From Paenibacillus thermotolerans (GTDB lineage Bacteria; Bacillota; Bacilli; Paenibacillales; YIM-B00363), in assembly GCF_028745515.1 (NCBI RefSeq), contig NZ_JAQZSG010000002.1, positions 1-64,000 on the forward strand: a stretch of DNA of 64,000 nt, read 5' to 3'. The notes beneath the pieces were generated by a model. That model worked only from the letters and a program-made list of their open reading frames with translations, was not told the DNA's origin and did not search any database. Positions 47,177 to 57,000 of the stretch are shown here, piece by piece; positions within the stretch are counted from its first letter, which is position 1; each line of letters begins with the position of its first letter. A program made the position numbers and the translations under genes.

Positions 47177-48523
47177 ATGGTTACAGGTCCGATGTTGATC
47201 GTTATTTTTCTATTGGCTTTAGCGGCGTTGTTTTTCCTCATTCTGAAAATCAAGCTTGAGCCTTTCTTATCTTTGATCTTCGTGGCTTTCGCCACGGCTT
47301 TGGTCATCGGCATGCCGCTTAAGGACGTCCCCGGAGTCGTGACAACCGGCTTCGGCAATACGTTGGCAGGGGTCGGCATTCTCATCGGTCTGGGCGTCAT
47401 CTTCGGCCAATTCCTCGCTGCGTCTGGCGCGGTGGAGAAAATCGCGCAAGCGGTGCTGAAGGCGTTCGGCCGCAAAGGCTCCCCTGCAGGGCTCGGATTG
47501 ACGGGTACGATCGTCTCGATTCCGGTATTTTTCGATGCGGCGTTCGTGATTTTGAGCGGTCTGGTCAAGAGTTTGGCTACCAAGACGGGAATCGCTGTAA
47601 TGACCTTCGTTACGGCACTCGGAGTAGGCTTGATCGTTTCGCACAACATGGTTGCGCCGACGCCGGGTCCGCTCGTTGTCGCCGAAAACACCGGGTCCGA
47701 TTTAGGCTTGTTTATTTTGTACGGCATTCTTTGCTCCATCCCGGCCACCTTAGTAGGCGGCTATTTGTACGGTACGTACATCGGCAAGCGGTTAAAGCAT
47801 TCGGGCGAAATTCATGTGGAAGAGGCATCCGCAGAACAAGCGAAGCCGCGCAAAGAAATTGGCACCGGACTGTCGTTCGCGATGCTTTGCCTGCCGATCG
47901 TGCTCATCTTGTTAAACACGATTACAAAACTGGCGTTTCCCGATACGGCGATTTCGTCCGTATTCGGATTTATCGGCGATAAAAATATTGCATTATTGAT
48001 CAGCACCATCGTCGCTATTATTGCGCTTCGGCCATATATTTCGGAGAAATATTCCAACCTGTACGCGGAAGCGATCAATTCGGCAGGCATCATTATTTTG
48101 ATTACCGGCGCGGGCGGAGCCTTCGGCGCGGTCATCAACAAGAGCGGCATCGGGGATTATTTGATCGGCACGATGCAGAACCTAAGCATTCCGATTCTGT
48201 TGTTGGCGTTCATTTTCTCGCAGATTTTGAGAGCGTCTCTCGGCTCTGCGACGGTGGCGCTTGTAACCACCTCGAGCATTCTGGGGCCGATGATCGGCGA
48301 GTTGGGCGTATCCCCGATTTTGCTCGGTCTTGCGATCTGCGCCGGCGGCATCGGATTGTCGCTTCCGAACGACTCGGGCTTCTGGGTAGTCAGCAGATTC
48401 GGCAAGCTTACAGTCACACAAACCTTGAAGGCTTGGACCTTAGGCGGCTTCATCGCCGGATTGACAGCGCTCGCAACGGTATTTGTCTTAAGCTTGTTCA
48501 GCGGAATTTTGCCGGGAATCTAA
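47177..48523 (+). CDS. GntP-family sugar-acid permease
   Basis: 448-aa membrane protein with 12 or so hydrophobic segments. Family blocks KLEPFLSLIFVAFATALVIGMPL, SIPVFFDAAFVIL, VAPTPGPLVVAENTG and ITGAGGAFGAVINKSGIG are characteristic of GntP gluconate/sugar-acid:H+ symporters. It lies between the dehydrogenase and the DUF1537 kinase and should bring in their substrate. Confidence 0.93.
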   Translation: MVTGPMLIVIFLLALAALFFLILKIKLEPFLSLIFVAFATALVIGMPLKDVPGVVTTGFGNTLAGVGILIGLGVIFGQFLAASGAVEKIAQAVLKAFGRKGSPAGLGLTGTIVSIPVFFDAAFVILSGLVKSLATKTGIAVMTFVTALGVGLIVSHNMVAPTPGPLVVAENTGSDLGLFILYGILCSIPATLVGGYLYGTYIGKRLKHSGEIHVEEASAEQAKPRKEIGTGLSFAMLCLPIVLILLNTITKLAFPDTAISSVFGFIGDKNIALLISTIVAIIALRPYISEKYSNLYAEAINSAGIIILITGAGGAFGAVINKSGIGDYLIGTMQNLSIPILLLAFIFSQILRASLGSATVALVTTSSILGPMIGELGVSPILLGLAICAGGIGLSLPNDSGFWVVSRFGKLTVTQTLKAWTLGGFIAGLTALATVFVLSLFSGILPGI

Positions 48524-48546
48524 ACGTGTAAAGGAAGGCGGTAGCA

Positions 48547-49983
48547 GTGCAAATCGGAAAGAGAGCGGCAAGAGAAATATTTGATAACCTTACTGATGTC
48601 GACAGCAGCCTCGTACATGAAACATTAGAGAAAGAGCTGCAGGAGTTTAACAGAAAAATTGTCGTTCTGGATGACGATCCGACGGGCGTTCAGACGGTGC
48701 ACGGCGTCTCGGTGTACACCGATTGGTCGATGAACAGCATTGAACAAGGGTTTCGCGAGAAGCAGCCGATGTTCTTTATACTGACGAATTCCCGGGGGAT
48801 GATTGCGAGCGAAAGTGAAGCGGCGCATCGGGAAATCGCGGAGAACGTGGCGGCCGTATCGAAGAAGCTGAACCAGCCGTTCGTGATCGTCAGCCGGGGC
48901 GACTCCACGCTTCGGGGCCATTATCCCCTGGAGACGGAGACGTTGAAGGAGACGATCGAAGCGCGGTCGGATTTGAAGTTCGACGGCGAGGTGATCATCC
49001 CGTTCTTCAAAGAAGGCGGACGCTTTACCGTCGACAACATCCACTACGTTCAGTATGGGGACGAGCTGGTTCCTGCAGGGGAAACGGAATTTGCAAAGGA
49101 TCGGACCTTCGGATATTCGAAATCTCATCTGGGTGAGTGGGTGGAGGAAAAATCGGGCGGCCGGTACAAGGCGGAGAATGCAACCTATATTTCGCTTGAA
49201 GATATTCGGGCATTTCACGTCGACCGGATAACCGATCAGCTGCTTCAAGTGAGCGGCTTCAACAAAGTGATCGTCAACGCCGTCGATTATGCGGACGTGG
49301 AAATTTTTACGATCGCGCTCATTCGGGCGATGAAGGCCGGCAAAGCTTTCGCGTTCCGCAGCGCTGCGGCGTTCACGAAGGTCGTCGGCGGCATCGGCGA
49401 CAAGCCGCTGCTTACGAGAGAGGAACTGATTCGGGAAGACGGCAATCACGGGGGCTTGATTGTTGTCGGCTCTCACGTCAAGAAAACGACGGAGCAGCTG
49501 GAACAACTGAAACAATGCTCATTTATCGAGTTTATCCGGCTCGACAGCCACCTGGTCGCAGAGCGGGACAAGTTTCAGGTTGAGGTCGATCGGGTCATTT
49601 CCGAGGTAGAGAAGTTCATCGCCTCCGGGAAAACCGTAACGGTCTATACGAGACGGGAAAGACTCGACCTCGGAGAAGGCAAACAAGAGGAAGAGCTGAA
49701 GCTTTCCGTGAAAATTTCGGATGCGGTGACGAGCATCGTACAGCGGCTGCGGGTTCGCCCTAGCTATATTGTGGCGAAAGGCGGCATTACGTCGAGCGAT
49801 ATCGGAACGAAAGGCCTTCAAGTGAAGAGAGCGACCGTAGCCGGCCAAATCAAGCCGGGCATCCCGGTATGGATCACAGGCGAGGAAAGCAAGTTTCCGG
49901 GCATCGCTTACGTTATTTTCCCCGGGAATGTCGGCGCGAAGACGACGCTGAGGGAAACCGTTGAGCTGCTGGAAAACAAATAA
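48547..49983 (+). CDS. Four-carbon acid sugar kinase (DUF1537 family)
   Basis: 478 aa. The hallmark VVLDDDPTGVQTVHGVSV near residue 40 and SRGDSTLRGHYPLE are conserved substrate-binding motifs of OtnK/DtnK kinases; the C-terminal nucleotide-binding part has IVAKGGITSSD and WITGEESKFPG. Known members phosphorylate 3-oxo-tetronate or D-threonate. The GTG start follows AAAGGAAGGCGG. The usual downstream aldolase-like decarboxylase (OtnC) and isomerase (OtnI), or PdxA2, are not in the window. Confidence 0.9.
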   Translation: MQIGKRAAREIFDNLTDVDSSLVHETLEKELQEFNRKIVVLDDDPTGVQTVHGVSVYTDWSMNSIEQGFREKQPMFFILTNSRGMIASESEAAHREIAENVAAVSKKLNQPFVIVSRGDSTLRGHYPLETETLKETIEARSDLKFDGEVIIPFFKEGGRFTVDNIHYVQYGDELVPAGETEFAKDRTFGYSKSHLGEWVEEKSGGRYKAENATYISLEDIRAFHVDRITDQLLQVSGFNKVIVNAVDYADVEIFTIALIRAMKAGKAFAFRSAAAFTKVVGGIGDKPLLTREELIREDGNHGGLIVVGSHVKKTTEQLEQLKQCSFIEFIRLDSHLVAERDKFQVEVDRVISEVEKFIASGKTVTVYTRRERLDLGEGKQEEELKLSVKISDAVTSIVQRLRVRPSYIVAKGGITSSDIGTKGLQVKRATVAGQIKPGIPVWITGEESKFPGIAYVIFPGNVGAKTTLRETVELLENK

Positions 49984-49993
49984 TCGTCATTGG

Positions 49994-50040
49994 GGCGTAT
50001 GCGACTGTTGTTTCGGTCGTATGCGCCTATCTTCATTTTT
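49994..50040 (+). terminator. Terminator after the DUF1537 kinase gene
   Basis: GGCGTATGCGAC (49994-50005) pairs perfectly with GTCGTATGCGCC (50016-50027), followed by a T-rich tract ending in TTTTT. Confidence 0.85.
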
Positions 50041-50056
50041 AGCGTCTTTGTCATCA

Positions 50057-50085
50057 TTGCTATTACCTCAAAGCTGTGTTATGGT
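50057..50085 (+). promoter_or_regulatory. Candidate promoter of the YdjO-like gene
   Basis: TTGCTA (50057-50062), 17 bp, TATGGT (50080-50085). Transcription would begin near 50092, leaving a leader of about 120 nt that holds the hairpin at 50109-50167. Confidence 0.45.
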
Positions 50086-50108
50086 TAATGAATCGTATAT
50101 GAGACGTC

Positions 50109-50167
50109 AAGTCGCATATTGGAAAGGGTTGCGATGCTGTTGCCTTTTCAATAGGCGACTTTTTTTC
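50109..50167 (+). promoter_or_regulatory. Terminator-like leader hairpin upstream of the YdjO-like gene
   Basis: AAGTCGC (50109-50115) pairs with GCGACTT (50155-50161), and ATTGGAAAGG pairs with CCTTTTCAAT (one G-U) inside; seven T residues overlap and follow the stem. This is a good intrinsic terminator placed between the promoter and the gene, which suggests attenuation or a temperature-sensitive leader. Alternatively it ends an unseen small RNA. Confidence 0.6.
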
Positions 50168-50214
50168 TGGCTGCTTTGGTTTTATGAAACACAATTGAAG
50201 GGGAGGACCTGTTC

Positions 50215-50463
50215 ATGTATTATTCACGAAAAAGATCGTTAGAAGATTTTCCGACGGAAATGACCGCCATCTGGTCATGTACGAAAGAAGGCTGCAACGG
50301 TTGGATGAGGAACAAATATTCATTTGAAGAGGTTCCTACTTGCCCGCAATGCAAATCTCCGATGATTAGCGGCATGAAAAAACTTCCCGTTCTGTTGGAC
50401 TCGAGCTACGACTCAAAAGCGGTACAAAAAAACAACGAAAAACAAGGCGTTTCTACAGAATAG
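50215..50463 (+). CDS. YdjO-like cold-inducible zinc-ribbon protein
   Basis: 82 aa, with the family pattern AIWSCTKEGCNGWMRNKYSFEE followed by CPQCKSPM: two Cys pairs that likely bind zinc. Proteins of this size and motif are annotated as cold-inducible YdjO proteins in Bacilli. ATG with GGGGAGGA upstream. It has its own promoter and hairpin leader and a terminator at 50479-50507. The molecular role is unknown. Confidence 0.85.
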   Translation: MYYSRKRSLEDFPTEMTAIWSCTKEGCNGWMRNKYSFEEVPTCPQCKSPMISGMKKLPVLLDSSYDSKAVQKNNEKQGVSTE

Positions 50464-50478
50464 ACACCTCTGCCATAT

Positions 50479-50507
50479 AAACCCGGCCGGTATGACGGCT
50501 GGGTTTT
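50479..50507 (+). terminator. Terminator after the YdjO-like gene
   Basis: AAACCC-GCCG (from 50479) pairs with CGGC-GGGTTTT (to 50507). Confidence 0.7.
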
Positions 50508-50670
50508 GTATTGTACGGATTTACTCTCATTTTACTCTCAATATGCGGCGAAACGGTTTACACGTACAAATCCCTATCGATATATTGGTGACAGATGCGA
50601 GGGACTTTCTTCGGAAACATTATGCTCGCCCTCCATTTTTATCATTACTGTATGTATTGGGGGAATTGTA

Positions 50671-51030
50671 ATGAGCTTTATGGACAAAATGAAATCCGGG
50701 TTTTCCGAGGCGAGCAATAAGGCGAAAGTGATGGTGGAAGTAAACAAGCTAAGAATGCAAAACAGCGGTAAAAAGGCCGAGATTGAGCGATATTACCAGG
50801 AAATCGGCCGCGTTGTATTTTTTACCTCGGTAAACCGAACCTCGGAAATCGCGAGCAAGGACGTTCAGCCATATATCGATGCGATCCTGAATCTTGAGCG
50901 GGAAATCGCAGAAAACAAAAAGCAAATCAAGCTCCTCTCCAACGAAAAAGACTGCGTCTGCGGCAAATCGGCACCGGCAAGCGCGATGTTCTGTCCGTCC
51001 TGCGGAGCAACGTTCGCGGACGAGGACTGA
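50671..51030 (+). CDS. Zinc-ribbon/coiled-coil protein, partner of the VWA giant
   Basis: 119 aa from the ATG at 50671 (GGGGGAATT site); an open frame reaches back to 50506 but crosses the preceding terminator. An amphipathic start is followed by a long helical region (residues ~55-95, rich in Glu, Lys and Leu, coiled-coil-like) and a C-terminal zinc ribbon with CVCGKSAPASAMFCPSCGATF. It ends 8 bp before the 2053-aa VWA gene, so the two almost certainly form an operon. No catalytic motif is seen; a scaffolding or regulatory part is inferred. Confidence 0.75.
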   Translation: MSFMDKMKSGFSEASNKAKVMVEVNKLRMQNSGKKAEIERYYQEIGRVVFFTSVNRTSEIASKDVQPYIDAILNLEREIAENKKQIKLLSNEKDCVCGKSAPASAMFCPSCGATFADED

Positions 51031-51038
51031 TAACGAGA

Positions 51039-54000
51039 ATGAAAAAGTTGATGCCAATGATCCGAAGGCTGCCGGCAAAGCCTTACGCAAAAATCGCACT
51101 AATCGTTCTGTTTGTCGGCGTTATGGCGGGCGGAACTATCGCATTGTTCAATCACAATCGGCAGCAGCCAGCTCTTGCAACGAACCGGGAAAACATCGGC
51201 CAAGATTCCGCCGGCAGGCTCTCCGGCAACACCGCTCAAACGGACGAACTGCCCAAACCGCAAAGAAAAGCCTACCCGATCGGCGAATGGAGCATCGCGA
51301 TTCCGTATATTAATCCGTTCGGTTCCCAAACCACTTATAAATCCGTCGATTACCAATTCAATGTGTCTACAAATTTTACTTACGTCAATAAAGACAACAT
51401 CGAGACGGCCCGAACGACCGGCGGCGAAGCATGGCAGCTGCACGTCGATTGGCAAGAAGAGACGGTTCATCCGTACGACGACCTTGCGTTATATATGTCC
51501 GAGCTCGGCGGCGAAACGTACCTGGCCGGCCAAGACGAGAGGGTCGTTCACGTCAAGGACCAAGAAGGCAATGATTGGTGGGGCTATACCGCTAGGAACG
51601 GCAAAGGCTACATTTTGACGGTCTACAAGGAATTCAGGCTGCAGCACGGAAAAACGGTAACGTTCAAGACGAGCGACTTCAAAGAACGATCGATATATTT
51701 CATGACAAACAACGAGGGCCACAAGTATCAGAGCATTCAAGCGACACTGGCCGAAGGCGAAGTGCAGCTGGTCGGGCAGAACGCCTTTACTCAAGGTCAT
51801 TACAAACGGTATATCAACTACACCCGAACGATGTATGCGTACAAATCGAAAAACTATGCGCTGAACGACATTCCGATGGATACAACCGTGCCGATCCTGT
51901 GGCGGATTACTTGGAATACCCGGAGCGACCCGAAGGAGATCACGTTCTCGCTCGACGAGGGGGATCCCATCGCTCCGGTCCGGGACGGAGAGCGTCTAGG
52001 GGCCCTGAAAGTAAAAGGCGGCACACTGGGGCGCATTAAGGTCGAGATGGATCCAAACGTAAGATTGGACCATCCGGAGTTGAATTTGAAAGCAGACATG
52101 ACGCCTGAGGGCGATACGTTGTTCTGGCTGCCCTCCGGATACTGGAACGTCAAATTTATGCCCGAGGACGGCAAGTCGGAAGCGAGCGATCTTACAACGA
52201 GGTTAGTTCCCGTCAGCGCCGGGGAAATGACGGAGCTCGAGATCAAGCCCCTCGTGAACAGCTCCTATATCAAGAGAGCGGTTGGGGATTCCGGCGGCTC
52301 GGAAACACAGTTGGAGCTGCTGAATGCCGCCGAGCAAGGGGAGCAGGCGAAGCTTTCCTTCATGCTGCTCGATTCGCGGAATCCGAAGTTTACCCCAACC
52401 ATATCCAATACGGAGATTACGGAAGGGGGACAGCCTGCAAAAATATTGAAGATCGAACGGCTGCAGACGCCGCCAAGCGTCGTGTTGGCGCTCGACTCCT
52501 CAGGCTCCATGGGCAAATCCATGGGGAGCGCGCTCGCGTCGGCACGCGCCTTTATTCAAGGGCTGCCGGATCACACCAGCATCCGGCTCATCGATTTCGA
52601 TACGGAGCCGAAATTAATCGAAGGAACGAGCAAATCGGATGTTCTGAAAAACATGGGCGGGATCAAGGCGAACGGGGCAACCGCTCTTTACGATTCCATC
52701 GTTCAAGGACTTGAGCTTCTTAAAGATGCGCAGCGGCCTACCTTAGTGGTGTTCAGCGATGGGGCGGACAGCAACGCGAACGATACGGGGCCGGGCAGCA
52801 AAGCCGGCAAGCAGCAAGTGATGAAGGCCGTTAAGGATTCGGGAATTCCGGTATATACGATCGGCTTCGGTGCGGGCCACGACAGCACGACCTTGACGGA
52901 CCTCGCCGGCATGTCGGAAGGGACGTATTATTCGGCCGACGATGAGCAGGCGCTGAACCATGTGTTCTCCGCCATCAATAACCGGCTCGGCAATCGTTTC
53001 GAGGTTACTTACGAACGGCCGAAGGAGCAGGCGCCGTCGGACGTTCCGGTCATCTCTCTGACGATGGACGTCAGCGGCTCGATGGATGTAGACCCGTCCA
53101 CCGGTCATGGCGATTTCCGATTGGACAAAGTGAAGCGGTTATTTCACGAATTCATTAAACAGATCCCGGATAACAGCTTAGTCCAGCTGACGAGCTTCTC
53201 CGACAAGATCAATGTCGATCAAGTGATGACGAATCGGAAGCCGGAGCTGCTTCAGGCTTTGGGCTCTTTGAAGGCTGCCGGCGGAACGAATATTCTCAGG
53301 TCTGCGGAACTGACGTTTCAGTCGATGGAGAAGATCCCTTCGGATAAGAGGGTGATCGTCTATCTGACCGATGCCGCGCTGGATGTGAGGGAAGAGAATA
53401 AGGAGTACTTCGCTGAATTATTAAACGGCATTAGGGACGAAGGCATTCTGGTTTTATGGGTAGGCCTCGGCACCGAAGACAGCGAAGCCGCTTTTCAGTG
53501 GGCTGCCGAGCAGTCCGGCGGCAAATATGTCATTTCGGAGGATCCTGAGGTGCTCGCGAAAGCGTTCCGGGATGTGTTGGATACGGTTCGGCAGAAGCCC
53601 GCCGAGAGGGTGGCGCTGTCGCTCGCCATAAAGAATGACGCCGGGGGAGAGGACGTTAGGGAATACTCGATTAACGAACTGGTCGATTTTCCCGCGCTGA
53701 AAAATTCGGGCGACAAGGTTGCGCTGCAAACCTTAAGCTACGAGACAGGAACGAAAATCGCCCAATATGAATCGGAGACGGCAGCGCTTCTATACGGCAG
53801 CGACATTCCAAGTCAGGACGTTCAAATTTACAGCAGACTTCCGGTTCACGCCACAGGAAAGAACAAGGCGATGGAATGGTCGGCGAACGAGATCTTTTTC
53901 TTGAAGCGGCTGAAGGGGATCGAAGCTCCTTACGGCAAGAGCTATATGGCTGTGGATATGGAAATCAAAAATATTCACGCCGACGGCGCGTCGTACCTGA

Positions 54001-57000
54001 TTCCGGATTTCGCGGCCCATTTCTTCGTCACCATGAACAATGCAGGCTCGTATCCTGCGTCGACGGCGACCTGGCTGGCCGAGACGCCTTTATCTCCGCC
54101 GGGAGAGAACAGCATATTCACGAAGCCTGACGAGACAAGAGGAGGCGTTCTGGTTTTCCTGGTGCCGGATGAGGATACGAAACAAGTTTCCGTCAACTTC
54201 TACGATACCGTTAACGGGCATATTACGCTTCCGCTCGTCGGGACGCCGAAGCGGGAGGACGTTCCGCTGGCTTCTCTGCCGACAACGGCGACCGGCAAGC
54301 TGTCCGATACGTTCAGTATGACGCTGAAGGCGAGCAGCGATTTGGCGCAAATCGAGAAGGTAGAATTCAAGCCAAAAACGAGCGTCTTTAAAGTGGTAGA
54401 GGCGGAATTGAATTCCAAGGTTCAAGCTCATCTGGAGGTTAATCCGCAGGAACGGTTTTATTTGCGGATAAAGACGGGAGCCGGTCCCTTTATGGTGCCG
54501 GTCAATACAACGACTGCGCTGCTTCCTTACGGGTTTTTGCGTCCGGTTACGATGGGGCCGGGCTCCTCCAATAAAGTCAGATTCGCATTCCAGATACCGA
54601 ATGTGCTCAAGGATTCGCCGATGGAGCTGTACGCCGATCTTTTCGGCGGGGGGATGGTTCTTCCGGTGAAAGAAGGAGAAGCAAGTGCCGGAGGAGGCGG
54701 AGACGGCTTCGTCTACGAAGGCGACGGCATGACGCTGACCGTGAATGCGCTGGCCAAGGTGCAGTCGCTCGAAAGCAGAAGCGGCAGCTTTGTAATTGCG
54801 GACGTGACAATCGCCGATACGAAGGACGGAACGGGCGTATCCGGGTTTGCGCACTCCTTTACGCTGGTTCCGGACGGGGACGTATCTCCCGAGGAGGGCC
54901 CGAAGGAGCTGGGGCCCGATCCTGCGACCGAAGATTTGCTGCTCGGGATCGACAATGATTGGGCCGTATTCGACGGCACTTCCCGGAGGGGATTGCTCGT
55001 ATTTGCTATCCCGACTAAGCTGGCGGATCGGACTTGGACGCTGCAATCGTCCCAATTCGGCACCTTGAAGCTGCCTGTCTCTAGTGAAGCCTATAAGGAA
55101 AAGGGGCTGCTCGTGAACGAGGTATCTCCGCAGGTTGATGACGACTTCAACACCGAGCTGGCCGTTGCGCTCAGTAAAGCGATCAGCCGCCACAAAGCCG
55201 TTACGGAGGTAAGTGCGCTTGCCGATGCCGTACAGAAGGTGAAGCTCGATGCCGGGAACGGGGAATATGCACCGGCTCCTATGCCGACGATCCAAGGCTT
55301 GCTGCAGCTGGACTCGGTCAAGACGACGGATCAATTCCATTCCACGATGAACGGATTAGGGTGGCTGCCCTCGTCGGATCCTTATTGGCGATACCGAAAC
55401 TCGCCCGAAGCCGTACTGACTCAGGGCTGGGGAACGGAGGGGGATTTGGCTTACTTGGCGGGAGGGCTCCTGGCGAAGCTCGGATACAGTCCTTCGCTGC
55501 GCATGGTGAACGTCACGGATCGAGGCAGAGAGTCATTACGGGAAATGGTCGGATTGGATAAAGCCGAAGTGAAGCAGCTGCCCGCTTGGGCATACACCGA
55601 CGAGGAAGGGAACGCCAAGCTGTTCGTTGTGCCGTTCATGAAAGATTTGTCGGAGCTTAGCGGACTCGTTTATTTCCCTGCAGGGCAGGAAGGCCGAGCG
55701 ATGACCCCGGTCGAAAGCCGGATCAGCGTTTATTTCAAGGCGGTGCCGCTTGTTAATCGCAATGTGACCGAAGTAACCAGCGATATTACGGATGCTTTGG
55801 GCGGCGGCGGCGGCGGCGGCGAGCCCGCTCCGGAAAATATCCGCGTATTGGATACAAAGCTTACACTGGATCAGTTGGGTACGGCTGCGGTTGACGTCCG
55901 CGCTGCCGGAGCAGGCGGGTTATATACTGCCGTCCTGGAAAACCAAACGATACAAATCCCCGGCAATAGCAGCGTGGATTCCGGCAAGTACAAGATTGTC
56001 GGGATCCGAGTGGAGGTTCAGCTGCCCGGAAGCAAGGCCGTTCACGAAACCGCGCTGAACGAAGGGGAGGAGATCGCCGATGTGTTCCATACGCTCGCGA
56101 TCAATCTTCCGGATCTGACTCCCGAAGCGACCGAGGCGCTGCAGAAGGCCGCAGACCGGGAGTATCGTTCGATCTCGAAGCCGAACGATCACTCCGCGCT
56201 TGTCTGGTACACGCGCAGCATCCTGTACCGGTTCATTGCGAATCAATCGTTGTATGAGAGTCAGCTTGCGGATGAGCTTGGCGTGACCGCCGGACGAACC
56301 GATAAAGAACGGGTTATTGCGGTTACGGTGCGCAAGAAAGACGCCTATTCCCCGCTGCGTACGAGCATCGATCTGGCTCAAACCGCCAATGAACTGCACC
56401 GGGGGGCGGAGGAGGCAACGCATGCCTTCCGGATTATGAGCGGGCTGTTCGCCTCCCGGCTGGAAGGGGCCGTTCTTCCGGGAGATAAGGCGGATATCGT
56501 GGATTTGTGGATGGAGAGCCCGGACAATACGAACGTGTTCTTAACCCTTCCGAGCAGCCGAAAGGACGACCTCAAATATATGGAGGAGCAAGGGATTCCG
56601 GCGTTCGTGACGGAGCGGGTGCGAGGGTCTTCCAAAGCAATTATTATCCCGACGAAACCGACAACGATGGGCGGGGAAGAGCGGTGGGCATGGCTGGAGA
56701 TCGATCCTGCGACTTATGAGACGATAGCCGTCATGGACACGGGCGAACGAGGCGGTTTTGCGGAGTATCTCATGGCACTCGAGCCTCTGACGCCGATCGG
56801 CGAAGATTACCAGACGTTTATGGCGGGTTCCTTTATCGGAGTCAGCACGTCGGTCTGGAGCGTAAGTTCTTTCTCGCTGATGCTTAGCGATTACGATAAG
56901 ATCATAGAGGCGGCGAAAAAGTTCACCTACGGACTGGGCATGGTATTGGACGGGATGATGAACGATAAAGATTTGTACGGTAAAGGAGAGGTCGAGTTAG

